Of a stretch of DNA of 39,532 bases, positions 18,213 through 28,644 are shown piece by piece; within the stretch, counting starts at the first letter, position 1, and each line of letters begins with the position of its first letter. Under the pieces are notes generated by a model. The model saw only the letters and a list, made by a program, of their open reading frames with translations. It was not told the DNA's origin and did not search any database. Location of the stretch: contig CAIPPE010000229.1 of NCBI GenBank assembly GCA_903866825.1, positions 1 through 39,532 of the forward strand, given 5' to 3'. A program made the position numbers and the translations under genes. The stretch comes from an uncultured Methylococcaceae bacterium. Its GTDB lineage: Bacteria > Pseudomonadota > Gammaproteobacteria > Methylococcales > Methylomonadaceae.

Positions 18213-19373
18213 GTGAAATATGAATTGGTGGATACTTATACACAGTCCGCAGTCATCAAGGTTATTGGTGTCGGCGGTGGTGGTGGCAATGCCGTTAATC
18301 ATATGGTTGGAAGCCATATTGAAGGCGTGGAGTTTATTTGTGCAAATACAGATGCTCAGGCATTAAGAAAGATTACAGTTGACACCATTATTCAGTTGGG
18401 TGTCGAGTTAACAAAAGGGTTGGGAGCGGGTACAAATCCAGAAATTGGAAAATTTGCTGCTGAAGAAAATAAGGATCGAATTAAAGAGGTATTGCAAGGC
18501 GCAGATATGGTTTTTTTGACTGCCGGAATGGGTGGTGGGACTGGAACAGGCGCTATTCCTGTCATAGCGCAGATTGCAAAGGAAATGGGCATTTTAACGG
18601 TTGCAGTGGTGACGAAGCCTTTTCTTTTTGAAGGTAAGAAGAAGCAGCTTGTCGCAGAGCAAGGTATTGTAGAGTTAGAAAAATACGTTGATTCGTTAAT
18701 CACGATTCCCAATCAGAAATTATTGCCGGTTTTGGGCAACAATGTTTCTTTAATGAATGCTTTTAAAGCCGCAAATGACGTATTACTTGATGCGGTTCAA
18801 GGTATTACAGAGCTTATTATTCATCCAGGTATGATTAACGTTGATTTTGCTGACGTTAGAACTGTTATGTCTGGAATGGGTGCTGCTATTATGGGCGTTG
18901 GCTCTGCATCGGGCGAACATCGTGCTCGTGAGGCCGCTGAAAAAGCCATTGCATGTCCTTTGCTTGAAGACATTAATTTGCAAGGTGCCCGTGGAATTTT
19001 GGTTAATATATCTGCGGCTGATATGGGCGTAGCCGAGTTTAACGAAGTGGGTAATATCGTTCATGAGTTTGCTTCTGAAGATGCTGTTATCAAGATTGGT
19101 ATGGCTATTGATCCAACCCTGGGTGATGAGATTAAAGTGACAGTCGTTGCTACAGGAATGGGTATGCCTCGCGTAGCGGTTAAAGCTCCCGTTAAGGCGA
19201 TACATAAGCCAGCAGCAGGCATTACTAATTATGATGACTTGGATAAACCGACTGCCATGCGTCATGCTGGAAAAAACGAATCTAAAGAAACCCGTTTTGG
19301 TGCGCAAACTAAAAAAGAGATAGATTTGGATTATTTAGATATTCCAGCCTTTTTAAGGCGTCAGGCTGATTGA
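18213..19373 (+). CDS. ftsZ: Cell division GTPase FtsZ
   Basis: Tubulin homologue that forms the Z ring. 386 residues from GTG at 18213; the start is set by the AAGGGGTGG Shine-Dalgarno sequence at 18200-18208 and by homology (the family has about 15 residues before AVIKVIGVGGGGGNAV). An in-frame TTG at 18192 is rejected since it would precede this ribosome site. The tubulin signature GGGTGTGA starts at residue 107. The intrinsically disordered linker is short and ends in the conserved partner-binding peptide LDYLDIPAFLRRQAD. It is the last gene of the cluster; lpxC, which usually follows in gammaproteobacteria, is absent. Confidence 0.97.
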   Translation: MKYELVDTYTQSAVIKVIGVGGGGGNAVNHMVGSHIEGVEFICANTDAQALRKITVDTIIQLGVELTKGLGAGTNPEIGKFAAEENKDRIKEVLQGADMVFLTAGMGGGTGTGAIPVIAQIAKEMGILTVAVVTKPFLFEGKKKQLVAEQGIVELEKYVDSLITIPNQKLLPVLGNNVSLMNAFKAANDVLLDAVQGITELIIHPGMINVDFADVRTVMSGMGAAIMGVGSASGEHRAREAAEKAIACPLLEDINLQGARGILVNISAADMGVAEFNEVGNIVHEFASEDAVIKIGMAIDPTLGDEIKVTVVATGMGMPRVAVKAPVKAIHKPAAGITNYDDLDKPTAMRHAGKNESKETRFGAQTKKEIDLDYLDIPAFLRRQAD

Positions 19374-19401
19374 TTACTAATAATTAGAAATATAATCATC
19401 T

Positions 19402-19436
19402 TAGCTAGGACTTGAAATTATAAAGGGTCCTAGCTA
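19402..19436 (+). terminator. Perfect inverted repeat after ftsZ, probable transcript end or mRNA 3' hairpin
   Basis: The arms TAGCTAGGAC (19402-19411) and GTCCTAGCTA (19427-19436) are perfectly complementary over 10 bp with a 15-base loop, 28 bases after the ftsZ stop. There is no immediate T run, so it is not a classic intrinsic terminator; it could stabilise the ftsZ mRNA end or be a protein site. Confidence 0.5.
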
Positions 19437-19716
19437 TGGAGTGAAAGTACATTTTTAATCAAAAACTAGTTGGATAGTGTTTGAAATAAGATACAGCTTC
19501 AGGTTTTGCTATTCTTATTTTGTTTAGTTAGTTTCATTTTTTCAGTAAATCATAAGTGTTTATTCTCTTTGACATTCTGTCGATATTTTATCTGTGGATA
19601 AAATAGAATTATTTACTTAAAATATCTAGAAAACATCCCTTTCAGTAACCTTAGCTGTTTATTCAGTCACTTTTTTAGTGTTTGCTTGGACACTTAGCTA
19701 ATCAAACCAACGTATT
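19437..19716 (+). other. AT-rich intergenic region with a hairpin, likely promoter of the next gene
   Basis: The whole gap between ftsZ and the flavoprotein gene is 343 bases, the longest gene-free stretch of the bacterial part. I see no small gene in it. It contains a perfect 8-bp hairpin, ATTTTATC (19585-19592), loop TGTG, GATAAAAT (19597-19604), just after a TTGACA-like hexamer at 19569-19574. A promoter is expected here because a large independent gene follows, but no well-spaced -35/-10 pair is convincing. Confidence 0.35.
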
Positions 19717-22700
19717 ATGGAACAAAACAATTTTATTCTTGGAATCCCGACTTTTACCTACGCCGATTTATATGATGCAGCACGTCTAAATGACTTAATG
19801 GATGTGTTTGATGAGTCTATCAAAAAGCATGATATTGAATTGTTTGATAAATTTTCTGCTTATCGTCAAAACCAGGGTGAGGGCTTAAAGCCAGAAGAAA
19901 TTTCTGAGTTGTTAGTCAACATGGGGCCTTATGTCGGTCAGTTTGTGGCTAAGTTGTTTAATGTTTCCTCGCAACACCAAGCGCAAGCAGATAAAATTAA
20001 AGATGAAATTGATACTATCTTCACGTTTAAAAATGAAGTGGTTGAAAAGCTGGGTGTTGTCTTCAAAGGTCAAGATACCAGTGATTGGAATATTCCTTCC
20101 ATTTTGAGTCAATTTGATTTACTCATTGAGGCCGGTTTTTCTGAAGCGAATGAAGACCCTGATCCTGAACATCGTGTGGCCCGTGTAGGCGCAGTGATTG
20201 GTTTACTCTCTAGTCACTATAAGTTAGTCTCTAAAGGAAAAGCTAGCGCTTATGAAAATGCTGATGAGCAAGTCAGTGCGTTACGCACTAAATTAGCGAT
20301 ACATGAATTGGCTGCTACTGAATTTGCTGACATTATTGCTAGAAAAGAAGCCGCTGATTTTATTGGTGGCTTAATGGATATTGTGCAACGCTGGAGTTTT
20401 GTTGCTCAACAAGATAATGACATCGTTGCAGACTGGTTAAGTTTTAAACTTCCAGAAAAAAGAGATTTTGATAACTTAGTTGAGCATGAAGTCGTTGATC
20501 GTGGTCAATTTACGGCCTGGATGGGTGAGCTAGCGCACCGTCGTCGTCGTGATGGCTTTAAATTAACTGATCTTCGTTATAATCAAAGACAAGTTCTATC
20601 AGAAGTTAATCATTGTATTTATTGCCATGAGCGTGATACGGATTCGTGTTCTAAAGGTATGCGCAATAAGAAAACTAATGAGTTTAAAGCGGATCCATTG
20701 GGTGTAACCACGATTGGTTGTCCATTGGATGAAAAGATTTCCGAAATGCATTTGGTTAAACGTAAAGGTGACAATATTGGTGCCTTAGCGATTATCGTGG
20801 TTGATAATCCTATGTGTCCAGGTACCGGTCATCGTATCTGTAATGAATGTATGAAGGGTTGTATCTATCAAAAAACCGATCCTGTTAACATTCCTCAAAT
20901 TGAAACCAATGTATTAACTGATGTGTTATTCATGCCTTATGGTTTTGAGATTTATAGCTTATTAACACGCTGGAACCCATTAAACGTTAAACGTCCAGTG
21001 ATGTTGCCTTATAACGGCAAAAATGCCTTGGTTGTTGGTTTAGGACCTGCGGGTTACACCATGAGCCATTATTTGTTAAATGAAGGTTTCGCAGTAGCGG
21101 GTATTGACGGTCTTAAATTAGAACCTTTACCCGTTGAATTAACCGGTGATGCAAATACGTTACCGGTACCGATTGTTGATTTTAAAGATTTATATGAAGA
21201 TTTAGATAAGCGTATTTTAGCAGGCTTTGGCGGTGTCGCTGAATACGGTATTACGGTGCGTTGGGATAAAAACTTTTTAAAAGTAATTTATCTTACACTA
21301 CAAAGACGCGCGGCTTTCCGTTCTTATGGTGGCGTGCGTTTCGGCGGTACTTTAACCATTGATGATGCGTGGGATTTGGGTTTTGATCATATCTGTATCG
21401 CATCAGGTGCGGGTCAACCGACGATTATTGATCTTAAAAACAATTTAATGCGCGGTATTCGTAAAGCTTCAGATTTCTTGATGGCGTTACAATTAACGGG
21501 TGCGGCTAAAGCTTCTTCATTGGCTAACCTGCAAGTCCGCTTACCCGCTGGTGTGATTGGTGGTGGTTTAACGGCAATTGATACGGCAACAGAATTGATG
21601 GCGTATTATCCTGTGCAAGTTGAAAAAATCTTGCATCGTTATGAAACGCTGGTTAACGTGTATGGTGAGCAAGCGGTTCGGGCGCGTTATGACAAAGAAG
21701 AAATCATTATTTTTGATGAATTTTTAGCCCATGGCAAGTCGATTTATGCTGAGCGGGTGCGTGCGGAAGCAGAAGGTGAAGCGCCTAACTTCCAGCCCTT
21801 AGTTGAAGCATGGGGTGGTGTAACCCTGTTCTACCGTAAAGGCATGAAGGATGCGCCTGCGTATCGTCAAAATCATGAAGAAATTAGCGAAGCTTTAGAA
21901 GAAGGTATCGCCTTAGCTGAAGGTATGAGTCCTTTGGGGGCTGAACCAGATGAATATGGGCATTTAGCATCGGTTGATTTCGAGAAATTAGTCTTGGACG
22001 GCGGCCGTTGGGTCAATTCTGGTGAGATTGTTAATGTGCCTTTACGCAGTTTATATGTTGCTGCGGGTACTTCACCAAACACTATTTATCAAAGTGAATA
22101 TCCAGACACTTTTGTCATGGATAAATGGTTCTTTCAACGCTACGAGCCTGAGTGGACAAACGATAGCGTTGAGTTAGTGCCTATGCATGATGAAAAAATG
22201 CCTAAGTTGGGTAAGCCTGCACCTTTAACGTCTTATCAAAAAGGCGGCAAGTTTATTAGTTTCTATGGTGATAATCATCCTGTGTATGCAGGTAATGTGG
22301 TTAAAGCGATGGCTAGCGCTAAGAATGGTTATCCTTATGTGGCTAAGTTATTTGCAAAAGAATTGGCTAACTTGGATGATAAAAAACAAGCTGAGCGTGA
22401 TACGAATTTAACAGTATTGTTTGCTCGTTTAGATGAAGTATTTAAAGCGACTATTGTGGCTGTTAATCGTTTAACGCCAACTATTATTGAGGTGGTAGTT
22501 AAAGCACCTTTGGCTGCGCAGAAGTTCTATCCGGGTCAATTCTATCGCGTTCAAAATTATGAAGCGTTTGCACCTACGGTGGAAGGAACTGTTTTAGCTG
22601 CTGAAGGTTTAGCCTTAACAGGTGCCGAAGTGGATAAAGAAAAAGGCACTATTTCTTTAATTGCTTTAGAAATGGGTTCCTCATCTCGATTATGTGCATC

Positions 22701-23409
22701 GTGGAAAGTGGGTGATCCATTGGTTATTATGGGTGTAACAGGTACGCCTACCGATATTCCAAGTAATCAAACCGTGTTGTTGCTTGGTGGTGGTTTAGGT
22801 AACGCGGTATTGTTCTCGATTGGTAAGGCCTTACGTGCGGCTAATAATCGAGTGATTTATTTCGCGGGTTATAAATATTCTCAAGACCGTTTTAAAGTTG
22901 AAGACGTAGAGGCTGCAGCGGATTTAATCGTCTGGTCTGTTGATAAAGGTGAAGGTGTTGAAGCGATTGTGCCAACTCGTCCACAAGATAAAAGCTTTGT
23001 TGGTAATATCCTGGAATGTATGGTGGCTTATGCGACCGGTGAGTTAGGTGATCAACCTATTTCATTAGCAGATGTTGATCATTTGGTGGTGATTGGTTCT
23101 GACCGGATGATGGCGGCAGTAAAATCTGCGCGTTTTGATGTGTTGAAGCCGTATCTTAAAAAAGCACATCATGCGATTGGGTCTATCAATTCACCCATGC
23201 AATGTATGATGAAAGGTATTTGTGCGCAATGTTTATGTAAACATGTGGATGCCGAATCAGGTAAAGAATACTTTGTATATTCTTGTTATAACCAGGATCA
23301 AGATTTGGATAAAGTGGACTTCCCGCATTTAAATGCGCGTTTGCGTCAAAATACGGTGCAAGAAAAATTGTCTAATTTGTGGTTAGATTATTTATTAGAA
23401 AAGCAATAA
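19717..23409 (+). CDS. Large composite flavin/iron-sulfur NAD(P)-linked oxidoreductase
   Basis: 1230 residues built from recognisable pieces. Residues 1 to about 295 are mainly helical and I recognise no family. About 300-410 are Cys-rich, starting CIYC (Cys300, Cys303), with CPGTGHRICNECMKGCIY, resembling the Fe-S entry domain of the GltD/dihydropyrimidine dehydrogenase group. From 439 (VVGLGPAGY) and 613 (VIGGGLTAIDTATE) come the two dinucleotide folds of GltD-like flavoproteins. From about 905 to the end is a PyrK/ferredoxin-reductase-like unit: FYPGQFYRVQ for FAD, LLLGGGLGNAVL for NAD(P), and a C-terminal cluster site Cys1163-x5-Cys1169-x2-Cys1172 with Cys1190. This suggests electron transfer between NAD(P)H and another carrier through flavins and Fe-S centres. 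No signal peptide, so cytoplasmic. It has its own terminator. Substrate unknown; its regular codon use hints at strong expression. Domain reading is from motifs; the function is inference. Confidence 0.85.
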   Translation: MEQNNFILGIPTFTYADLYDAARLNDLMDVFDESIKKHDIELFDKFSAYRQNQGEGLKPEEISELLVNMGPYVGQFVAKLFNVSSQHQAQADKIKDEIDTIFTFKNEVVEKLGVVFKGQDTSDWNIPSILSQFDLLIEAGFSEANEDPDPEHRVARVGAVIGLLSSHYKLVSKGKASAYENADEQVSALRTKLAIHELAATEFADIIARKEAADFIGGLMDIVQRWSFVAQQDNDIVADWLSFKLPEKRDFDNLVEHEVVDRGQFTAWMGELAHRRRRDGFKLTDLRYNQRQVLSEVNHCIYCHERDTDSCSKGMRNKKTNEFKADPLGVTTIGCPLDEKISEMHLVKRKGDNIGALAIIVVDNPMCPGTGHRICNECMKGCIYQKTDPVNIPQIETNVLTDVLFMPYGFEIYSLLTRWNPLNVKRPVMLPYNGKNALVVGLGPAGYTMSHYLLNEGFAVAGIDGLKLEPLPVELTGDANTLPVPIVDFKDLYEDLDKRILAGFGGVAEYGITVRWDKNFLKVIYLTLQRRAAFRSYGGVRFGGTLTIDDAWDLGFDHICIASGAGQPTIIDLKNNLMRGIRKASDFLMALQLTGAAKASSLANLQVRLPAGVIGGGLTAIDTATELMAYYPVQVEKILHRYETLVNVYGEQAVRARYDKEEIIIFDEFLAHGKSIYAERVRAEAEGEAPNFQPLVEAWGGVTLFYRKGMKDAPAYRQNHEEISEALEEGIALAEGMSPLGAEPDEYGHLASVDFEKLVLDGGRWVNSGEIVNVPLRSLYVAAGTSPNTIYQSEYPDTFVMDKWFFQRYEPEWTNDSVELVPMHDEKMPKLGKPAPLTSYQKGGKFISFYGDNHPVYAGNVVKAMASAKNGYPYVAKLFAKELANLDDKKQAERDTNLTVLFARLDEVFKATIVAVNRLTPTIIEVVVKAPLAAQKFYPGQFYRVQNYEAFAPTVEGTVLAAEGLALTGAEVDKEKGTISLIALEMGSSSRLCASWKVGDPLVIMGVTGTPTDIPSNQTVLLLGGGLGNAVLFSIGKALRAANNRVIYFAGYKYSQDRFKVEDVEAAADLIVWSVDKGEGVEAIVPTRPQDKSFVGNILECMVAYATGELGDQPISLADVDHLVVIGSDRMMAAVKSARFDVLKPYLKKAHHAIGSINSPMQCMMKGICAQCLCKHVDAESGKEYFVYSCYNQDQDLDKVDFPHLNARLRQNTVQEKLSNLWLDYLLEKQ

Positions 23410-23442
23410 TCCTTCAGTTGATCTGGTTGCTAATTGAGAAAG

Positions 23443-23479
23443 ACGGGTAAACAATATTTTTGTTTCCCCGTTATTTTTG
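23443..23479 (+). terminator. Rho-independent terminator of the flavoprotein gene
   Basis: Stem ACGGGTAAAC (23443-23452) with GTTTCCCCGT (23462-23471), one mismatch, 9-base loop, followed by TTATTTTT. It lies 34 bases after the stop at 23409. Confidence 0.75.
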
Positions 23480-23539
23480 TGATAACGGTGATCTTTAACC
23501 GTAGATTGAATATCTGAATTTTTTGTTAAGGAGTGATAT

Positions 23540-24025
23540 CTGAATACTAATGAGGCTTGTCTTTGTGGTTCTGGCATTAATTACGAAACTTGTTGTCACC
23601 CGTTTCATTTAGGACAGAGATTTCCTGTTACTGCCGAAGCGTTGATGCGTTCCCGTTATAGTGCTTATGTTTTGCGTAATGCTGAATATTTGCAACAAAC
23701 CTGGGATTCTACAAAACGCCCAGAACTGATTGATTTCTCGCGTGAGACAATAACGTGGTTGCGGCTTGAAATTACAGATATTAAAAAAGGTGGTGCTAAA
23801 GATACTAAAGGCGTGCTGGCCTTTAAAGCCTTTTATAGTCAGGATGGCGAAGAATGTGTCATGAATGAAATCAGTCGGTTTATTAAAATAGCTGGTCGAT
23901 GGTTTTATCTTGATGGTGTAATAAAATCGATGGGTAAGATAGATATGCAGACTAATCAGGGAAAAAATGCACCCTGTTCTTGTGGCAGTGGTAAGAAGTT
24001 TAAGCGTTGTTGTGGTGCTGTTTGA
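23540..24025 (+). CDS. YchJ-like SEC-C motif protein, apparent CTG start
   Basis: About 161 residues, with zinc-type Cys motifs at both ends: ACLCGSG...ETCCHPFH at the N-terminus and APCSCGSGKKFKRCCGAV (SEC-C) at the C-terminus, around a central domain with LMRSRYSAYVL and WLRLEITD. This is the YchJ/UPF0225 family, whose role is unknown; the SEC-C motif binds zinc and in SecA contacts SecB and ribosomes. The first ATG (23642) would remove the conserved N-terminal Cys motif. The frame is open only back to the TGA at 23534, and the only reasonable start is CTG at 23540, six bases after a perfect AAGGAG (23528-23533). A sequencing error in an ATG or GTG is the alternative. It stands alone between a terminator and the mla genes. 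Confidence 0.8.
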   Translation: MNTNEACLCGSGINYETCCHPFHLGQRFPVTAEALMRSRYSAYVLRNAEYLQQTWDSTKRPELIDFSRETITWLRLEITDIKKGGAKDTKGVLAFKAFYSQDGEECVMNEISRFIKIAGRWFYLDGVIKSMGKIDMQTNQGKNAPCSCGSGKKFKRCCGAV

Positions 24026-24123
24026 ACACTTCAAAAAAATATTAAGGTGTTGATATGGGACTGGGTCATTTTACTTTTTATTCAAACAAAATCATGGCAT
24101 TTTGCAATATCAACGACAATAGA

Positions 24124-24151
24124 TTGACTTATCAACGAGTAGTCGTAGAAA
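24124..24151 (+). promoter_or_regulatory. Possible sigma70 promoter for the mla operon
   Basis: TTGACT (24124-24129), 16-base spacer, TAGAAA (24146-24151), 39 bases before the mlaF ATG. The -10 match is only moderate. A second TTGACA at 24166-24171 is too close to the start codon to serve a leadered transcript. Confidence 0.3.
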
Positions 24152-24190
24152 ATAGATCCTTTAGATTGACAAACACGATTACAATTGCGC

Positions 24191-25018
24191 ATGGTTAACA
24201 GCGTTTCTTCTCAAGATAATTTAGTATCTGTCCGTAATCTGACATTTTCTCGTGGCAGCAAGAAAATATTTGACGATATTTCGTTGGATTTTAAGCGAGG
24301 TAGAATAACGGCCATTATGGGTCCCAGTGGTACTGGAAAAACCACCTTGTTAAAATTAATAGGGGGGCAGTTATTCCCTGATCGAGGCTCTATTTTTGTT
24401 GATGGACAGAATGTGCATCAATTGCGTCGATCAGAATTGTACGATCTACGAAAACGCTTGGGTATGCTTTTTCAAAGTGGTGCTTTATTAACCGATATGA
24501 CGGTTTTTGATAACGTAGCATTCCCGTTACGCGAGCACACCCATTTGCCCGAGTCAATGATACGCACTCTAGTATTAATGAAGTTGCAGGCAGTCGGGTT
24601 GCGTGGAGCAAGAGATTTAATGCCTAATGAATTATCTGGCGGCATGTCAAGACGAGTCGCTCTGGCAAGAGCTATAGCCCTTGATCCGATGATGATCTTA
24701 TATGATGAACCCTTTACTGGACAGGATCCAATTTCAATGGGTGTGTTGGTCCATTTAATTAAATCATTGAATAATATTTTAGGGCTAACAAGCATTATTG
24801 TTTCTCATGATGTTCATGATACTTCTGCGATAGCGGATTATATTTATGTTTTATCAGAGGGTAGAGTCGTTGGTCAAGGTACTCCAGAAGAGATCCAGCA
24901 GTCGGATTCCGAATGGGTGCAACAATTCATGACTGGAGCAGCAGATGGTCCCGTGCATTTTCATTATCCTGCTAAAGATTATGTTGATGATTTAATGTCG
25001 TTAGGTAAGCGGTATTAA
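24191..25018 (+). CDS. mlaF: Mla lipid transporter ATPase MlaF
   Basis: ATP-binding subunit of the MlaFEDB inner-membrane complex that moves phospholipids between inner and outer membranes and keeps the outer membrane asymmetric. 275 residues from ATG 24191 (an in-frame TTG lies at 24185). Walker A GPSGTGKTT (Lys50), signature LSGGMSRRVALARA, Walker B MMILYDEPFTG and the switch His in IIVSHDVHD. The C-terminal tail runs to residue 275 and may contact the STAS protein MlaB, as known for the family. Confidence 0.93.
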   Translation: MVNSVSSQDNLVSVRNLTFSRGSKKIFDDISLDFKRGRITAIMGPSGTGKTTLLKLIGGQLFPDRGSIFVDGQNVHQLRRSELYDLRKRLGMLFQSGALLTDMTVFDNVAFPLREHTHLPESMIRTLVLMKLQAVGLRGARDLMPNELSGGMSRRVALARAIALDPMMILYDEPFTGQDPISMGVLVHLIKSLNNILGLTSIIVSHDVHDTSAIADYIYVLSEGRVVGQGTPEEIQQSDSEWVQQFMTGAADGPVHFHYPAKDYVDDLMSLGKRY

Positions 25019-25128
25019 TAGAATATGCAGCGTTAATTCAATCTTGTTGTAGAAACTTTAAATGAATTAGATTTTAATGTTTCCTTTACGTTTCAAACTG
25101 AACATTAATGAGATAGATATATTATAAA

Positions 25129-25911
25129 ATGAGTCAATTTATACAAGATTTGGGTAAAAGCACGCGTACCAGTTTTACTAAGTTGGGACGATCAACCTAT
25201 TTTTTATTACAAACCATTTCTGGAATTTTCAGCGTATTGCCTCGCCCAAGGTTATTGCTGAATCAAATGTATTCAGTGGGTGTCCTGTCCTTTTTAATTA
25301 TTACCATTTCGGGTTTATTTGTTGGCATGGTTCTTGGTCTTCAGGGATATTATACGCTGTCGGACTTTGGTGCTGAAGAAACGCTGGGAGTTATGGTCGC
25401 TGCTTCTTTAGTCAGAGAATTGGGACCCGTTGTGTCGGCGCTATTATTTGCAGGTAGAGCGGGTTCTGCTTTAACTGCTGAAATTGGACTCATGAAAGCG
25501 ACAGAGCAGTTATCAGGGATGGAAATGATGGCTGTTGATCCAGTTAAACGTATTATAAGTCCTCGATTTCTGGCTGGTTTAATATCGATGCCTTTATTAG
25601 CAGGATTATTCAGCGCAGTGGGTATTATTGGTGGGCAGATTATCGGATCAGGATTATTAGGTGTGGATGAAGGGGCTTATTGGTCGCAAATGCAAGCAAG
25701 CATTGATTTTCATGATGATATTATCAATGGTTTTATTAAAAGTATTGTCTTTGGATTTGTAACTTCCTGGATTGCTTTATTTGAAGGTTATGATGCAATC
25801 CCTACTTCGGAAGGTGTTAGTAGAGCAACTACGAGAACCGTAGTTAATTCAGCGTTTAGCATATTAGGTCTGGATTTTATCCTGACTGCACTCATGTTTG
25901 GAGATCATTAA
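25129..25911 (+). CDS. mlaE: Mla lipid transporter permease MlaE
   Basis: Membrane subunit of the MlaFEDB transporter (MlaE/YrbE permease family). 260 residues with an N-terminal amphipathic region and about five to six hydrophobic segments; family motifs include AEETLGVMVAASLVRELGPVV, AGRAGSALTAEIGLMKATEQ, EMMAVDPVKRIISPR, and the terminal FVTSWIALFEGYDA with TTRTVV. It starts at ATG 25129 with no clear Shine-Dalgarno and lies 110 bases after mlaF, an unusually wide gap for this operon. Confidence 0.94.
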   Translation: MSQFIQDLGKSTRTSFTKLGRSTYFLLQTISGIFSVLPRPRLLLNQMYSVGVLSFLIITISGLFVGMVLGLQGYYTLSDFGAEETLGVMVAASLVRELGPVVSALLFAGRAGSALTAEIGLMKATEQLSGMEMMAVDPVKRIISPRFLAGLISMPLLAGLFSAVGIIGGQIIGSGLLGVDEGAYWSQMQASIDFHDDIINGFIKSIVFGFVTSWIALFEGYDAIPTSEGVSRATTRTVVNSAFSILGLDFILTALMFGDH

Positions 25912-25912
25912 G

Positions 25913-26376
25913 ATGCAGCACACCAATAATCAGGATACATTAGTTGGCCTTTTTGTGGCGGCAGGTATTGTAGGACTTTTTTTTCTAGCTATGCACGTCA
26001 GTAATTTAAGTTCATTTGTTGAGGAAGACAGTTATACGATTACTGCTCGATTTGAAAATTCCGGGGGGTTAAAAGTTAAATCTCCGGTTTCTGCAGCTGG
26101 TGTTAAAATAGGTAAGGTTAGCTCCATTAGTTTTGATCCAAAAACCTATGAGTCTGTTGTTCAGATGAGTATTGATTCAAAATACAATACGATGCCGGAT
26201 GATACTACCGCAAGTATTTTTACGGCTGGTCTACTAGGTGAACAATATGTTAATTTAGAGCCAGGTGGTTCAGAAACTTATTTAAAAGCTGACGGGAAAA
26301 TTGAAATTACTCAGTCGGCAATTATTCTTGAAAAAGCGATTGGCCAGTTCCTATTTAAGTCAGCGGAAGAAAAGAA

Positions 26377-26380
<4 letters not shown>
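25913..26380 (+). CDS. mlaD: Mla substrate-binding MCE protein MlaD
   Basis: Membrane-anchored MCE-domain protein that forms a hexameric ring over MlaE for lipid passage. 155 residues: membrane anchor at about 10-30, MCE domain at about 38-115 (YTITARFENSGGLKVKSPVSAAGVKIGKV), then a helical end with SAIILEKAIGQFLF. I take ATG 25913, one base after the mlaE stop, with GGAG at 25900-25903 upstream; an in-frame TTG at 25898 inside mlaE is rejected. Somewhat shorter than E. coli MlaD. Confidence 0.92.
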
Positions 26381-28007
<1,627 letters not shown>

Positions 28008-28015
28008 GTTTTATA

Positions 28016-28642
28016 ATGTTAACTATCGCTGTATCTAAGGGCAGAATATACGAAGATGCTTTGCCTTTATTGGCCGAAGCTGGCATTGTGCCAACGGATG
28101 ACCCAAAGACCTGTCGTAAATTAATATTGGCAACTACGCGACCTGATGTTCAGTTGGTGATTATTCGTGCGACTGATGTACCGACGTTTGTAGAATATGG
28201 TGCGGCGGATTTAGGGATTGCAGGTAAGGATGTCTTGATAGAACACGGTGCCGAAAGTCTCTATGAGCCGTTAGATTTAAATATTGCTTGCTGTCGATTA
28301 ATGACAGCGGCTCATAAAGATGCACCCAAATTGAGTGGTCGTATCCGAGTAGCGACTAAGTACGTTAAAATTGCACAAAGTTATTTTGCTAGCCAAGGTA
28401 TTCAGGCTGAAATCATTAAATTGTATGGGTCAATGGAGCTTGCACCACTGGTTGGGCTAGCTGATTGTATTGTTGATTTAGTTGATACGGGGAATACGCT
28501 TAGAGCCAATGATCTTGAGCCACGTGAGTTGATTATGAATATCAGTTCCCGGCTAGTGGTCAATAAAGCGGCGATGAAAATGAAGCATGAGGCTATTTCA
28601 GCGTTGCTCACGCAATTTGAAAAAACATTGGCGAATAGGTAA
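28016..28642 (+). CDS. hisG: ATP phosphoribosyltransferase HisG, short form
   Basis: First step of histidine synthesis: ATP plus PRPP to phosphoribosyl-ATP. 208 residues, the short form that lacks the C-terminal regulatory domain and in known cases needs the HisRS-like partner HisZ for activity and feedback control. Seen motifs: [28 protein letters not shown] and the PRPP site [16 protein letters not shown]. hisZ is not in this window. It is 8 bases after murA and 2 bases before hisD. Confidence 0.95.
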   Translation: MLTIAVSKGRIYEDALPLLAEAGIVPTDDPKTCRKLILATTRPDVQLVIIRATDVPTFVEYGAADLGIAGKDVLIEHGAESLYEPLDLNIACCRLMTAAHKDAPKLSGRIRVATKYVKIAQSYFASQGIQAEIIKLYGSMELAPLVGLADCIVDLVDTGNTLRANDLEPRELIMNISSRLVVNKAAMKMKHEAISALLTQFEKTLANR

Positions 28643-28644
28643 GC

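Noticed and set aside
18783-19307. 174-codon frame on the minus strand within ftsZ
   Set aside because: Lies wholly opposite a highly conserved gene, has no recognisable motif and is rich in Asn, Ser and Arg as expected for an antisense shadow.
23609-24034. 141-codon minus-strand frame opposite the YchJ-like gene
   Set aside because: The plus-strand frame has clear Cys motifs and a Shine-Dalgarno site; the minus-strand product is an antisense shadow with low-complexity composition.
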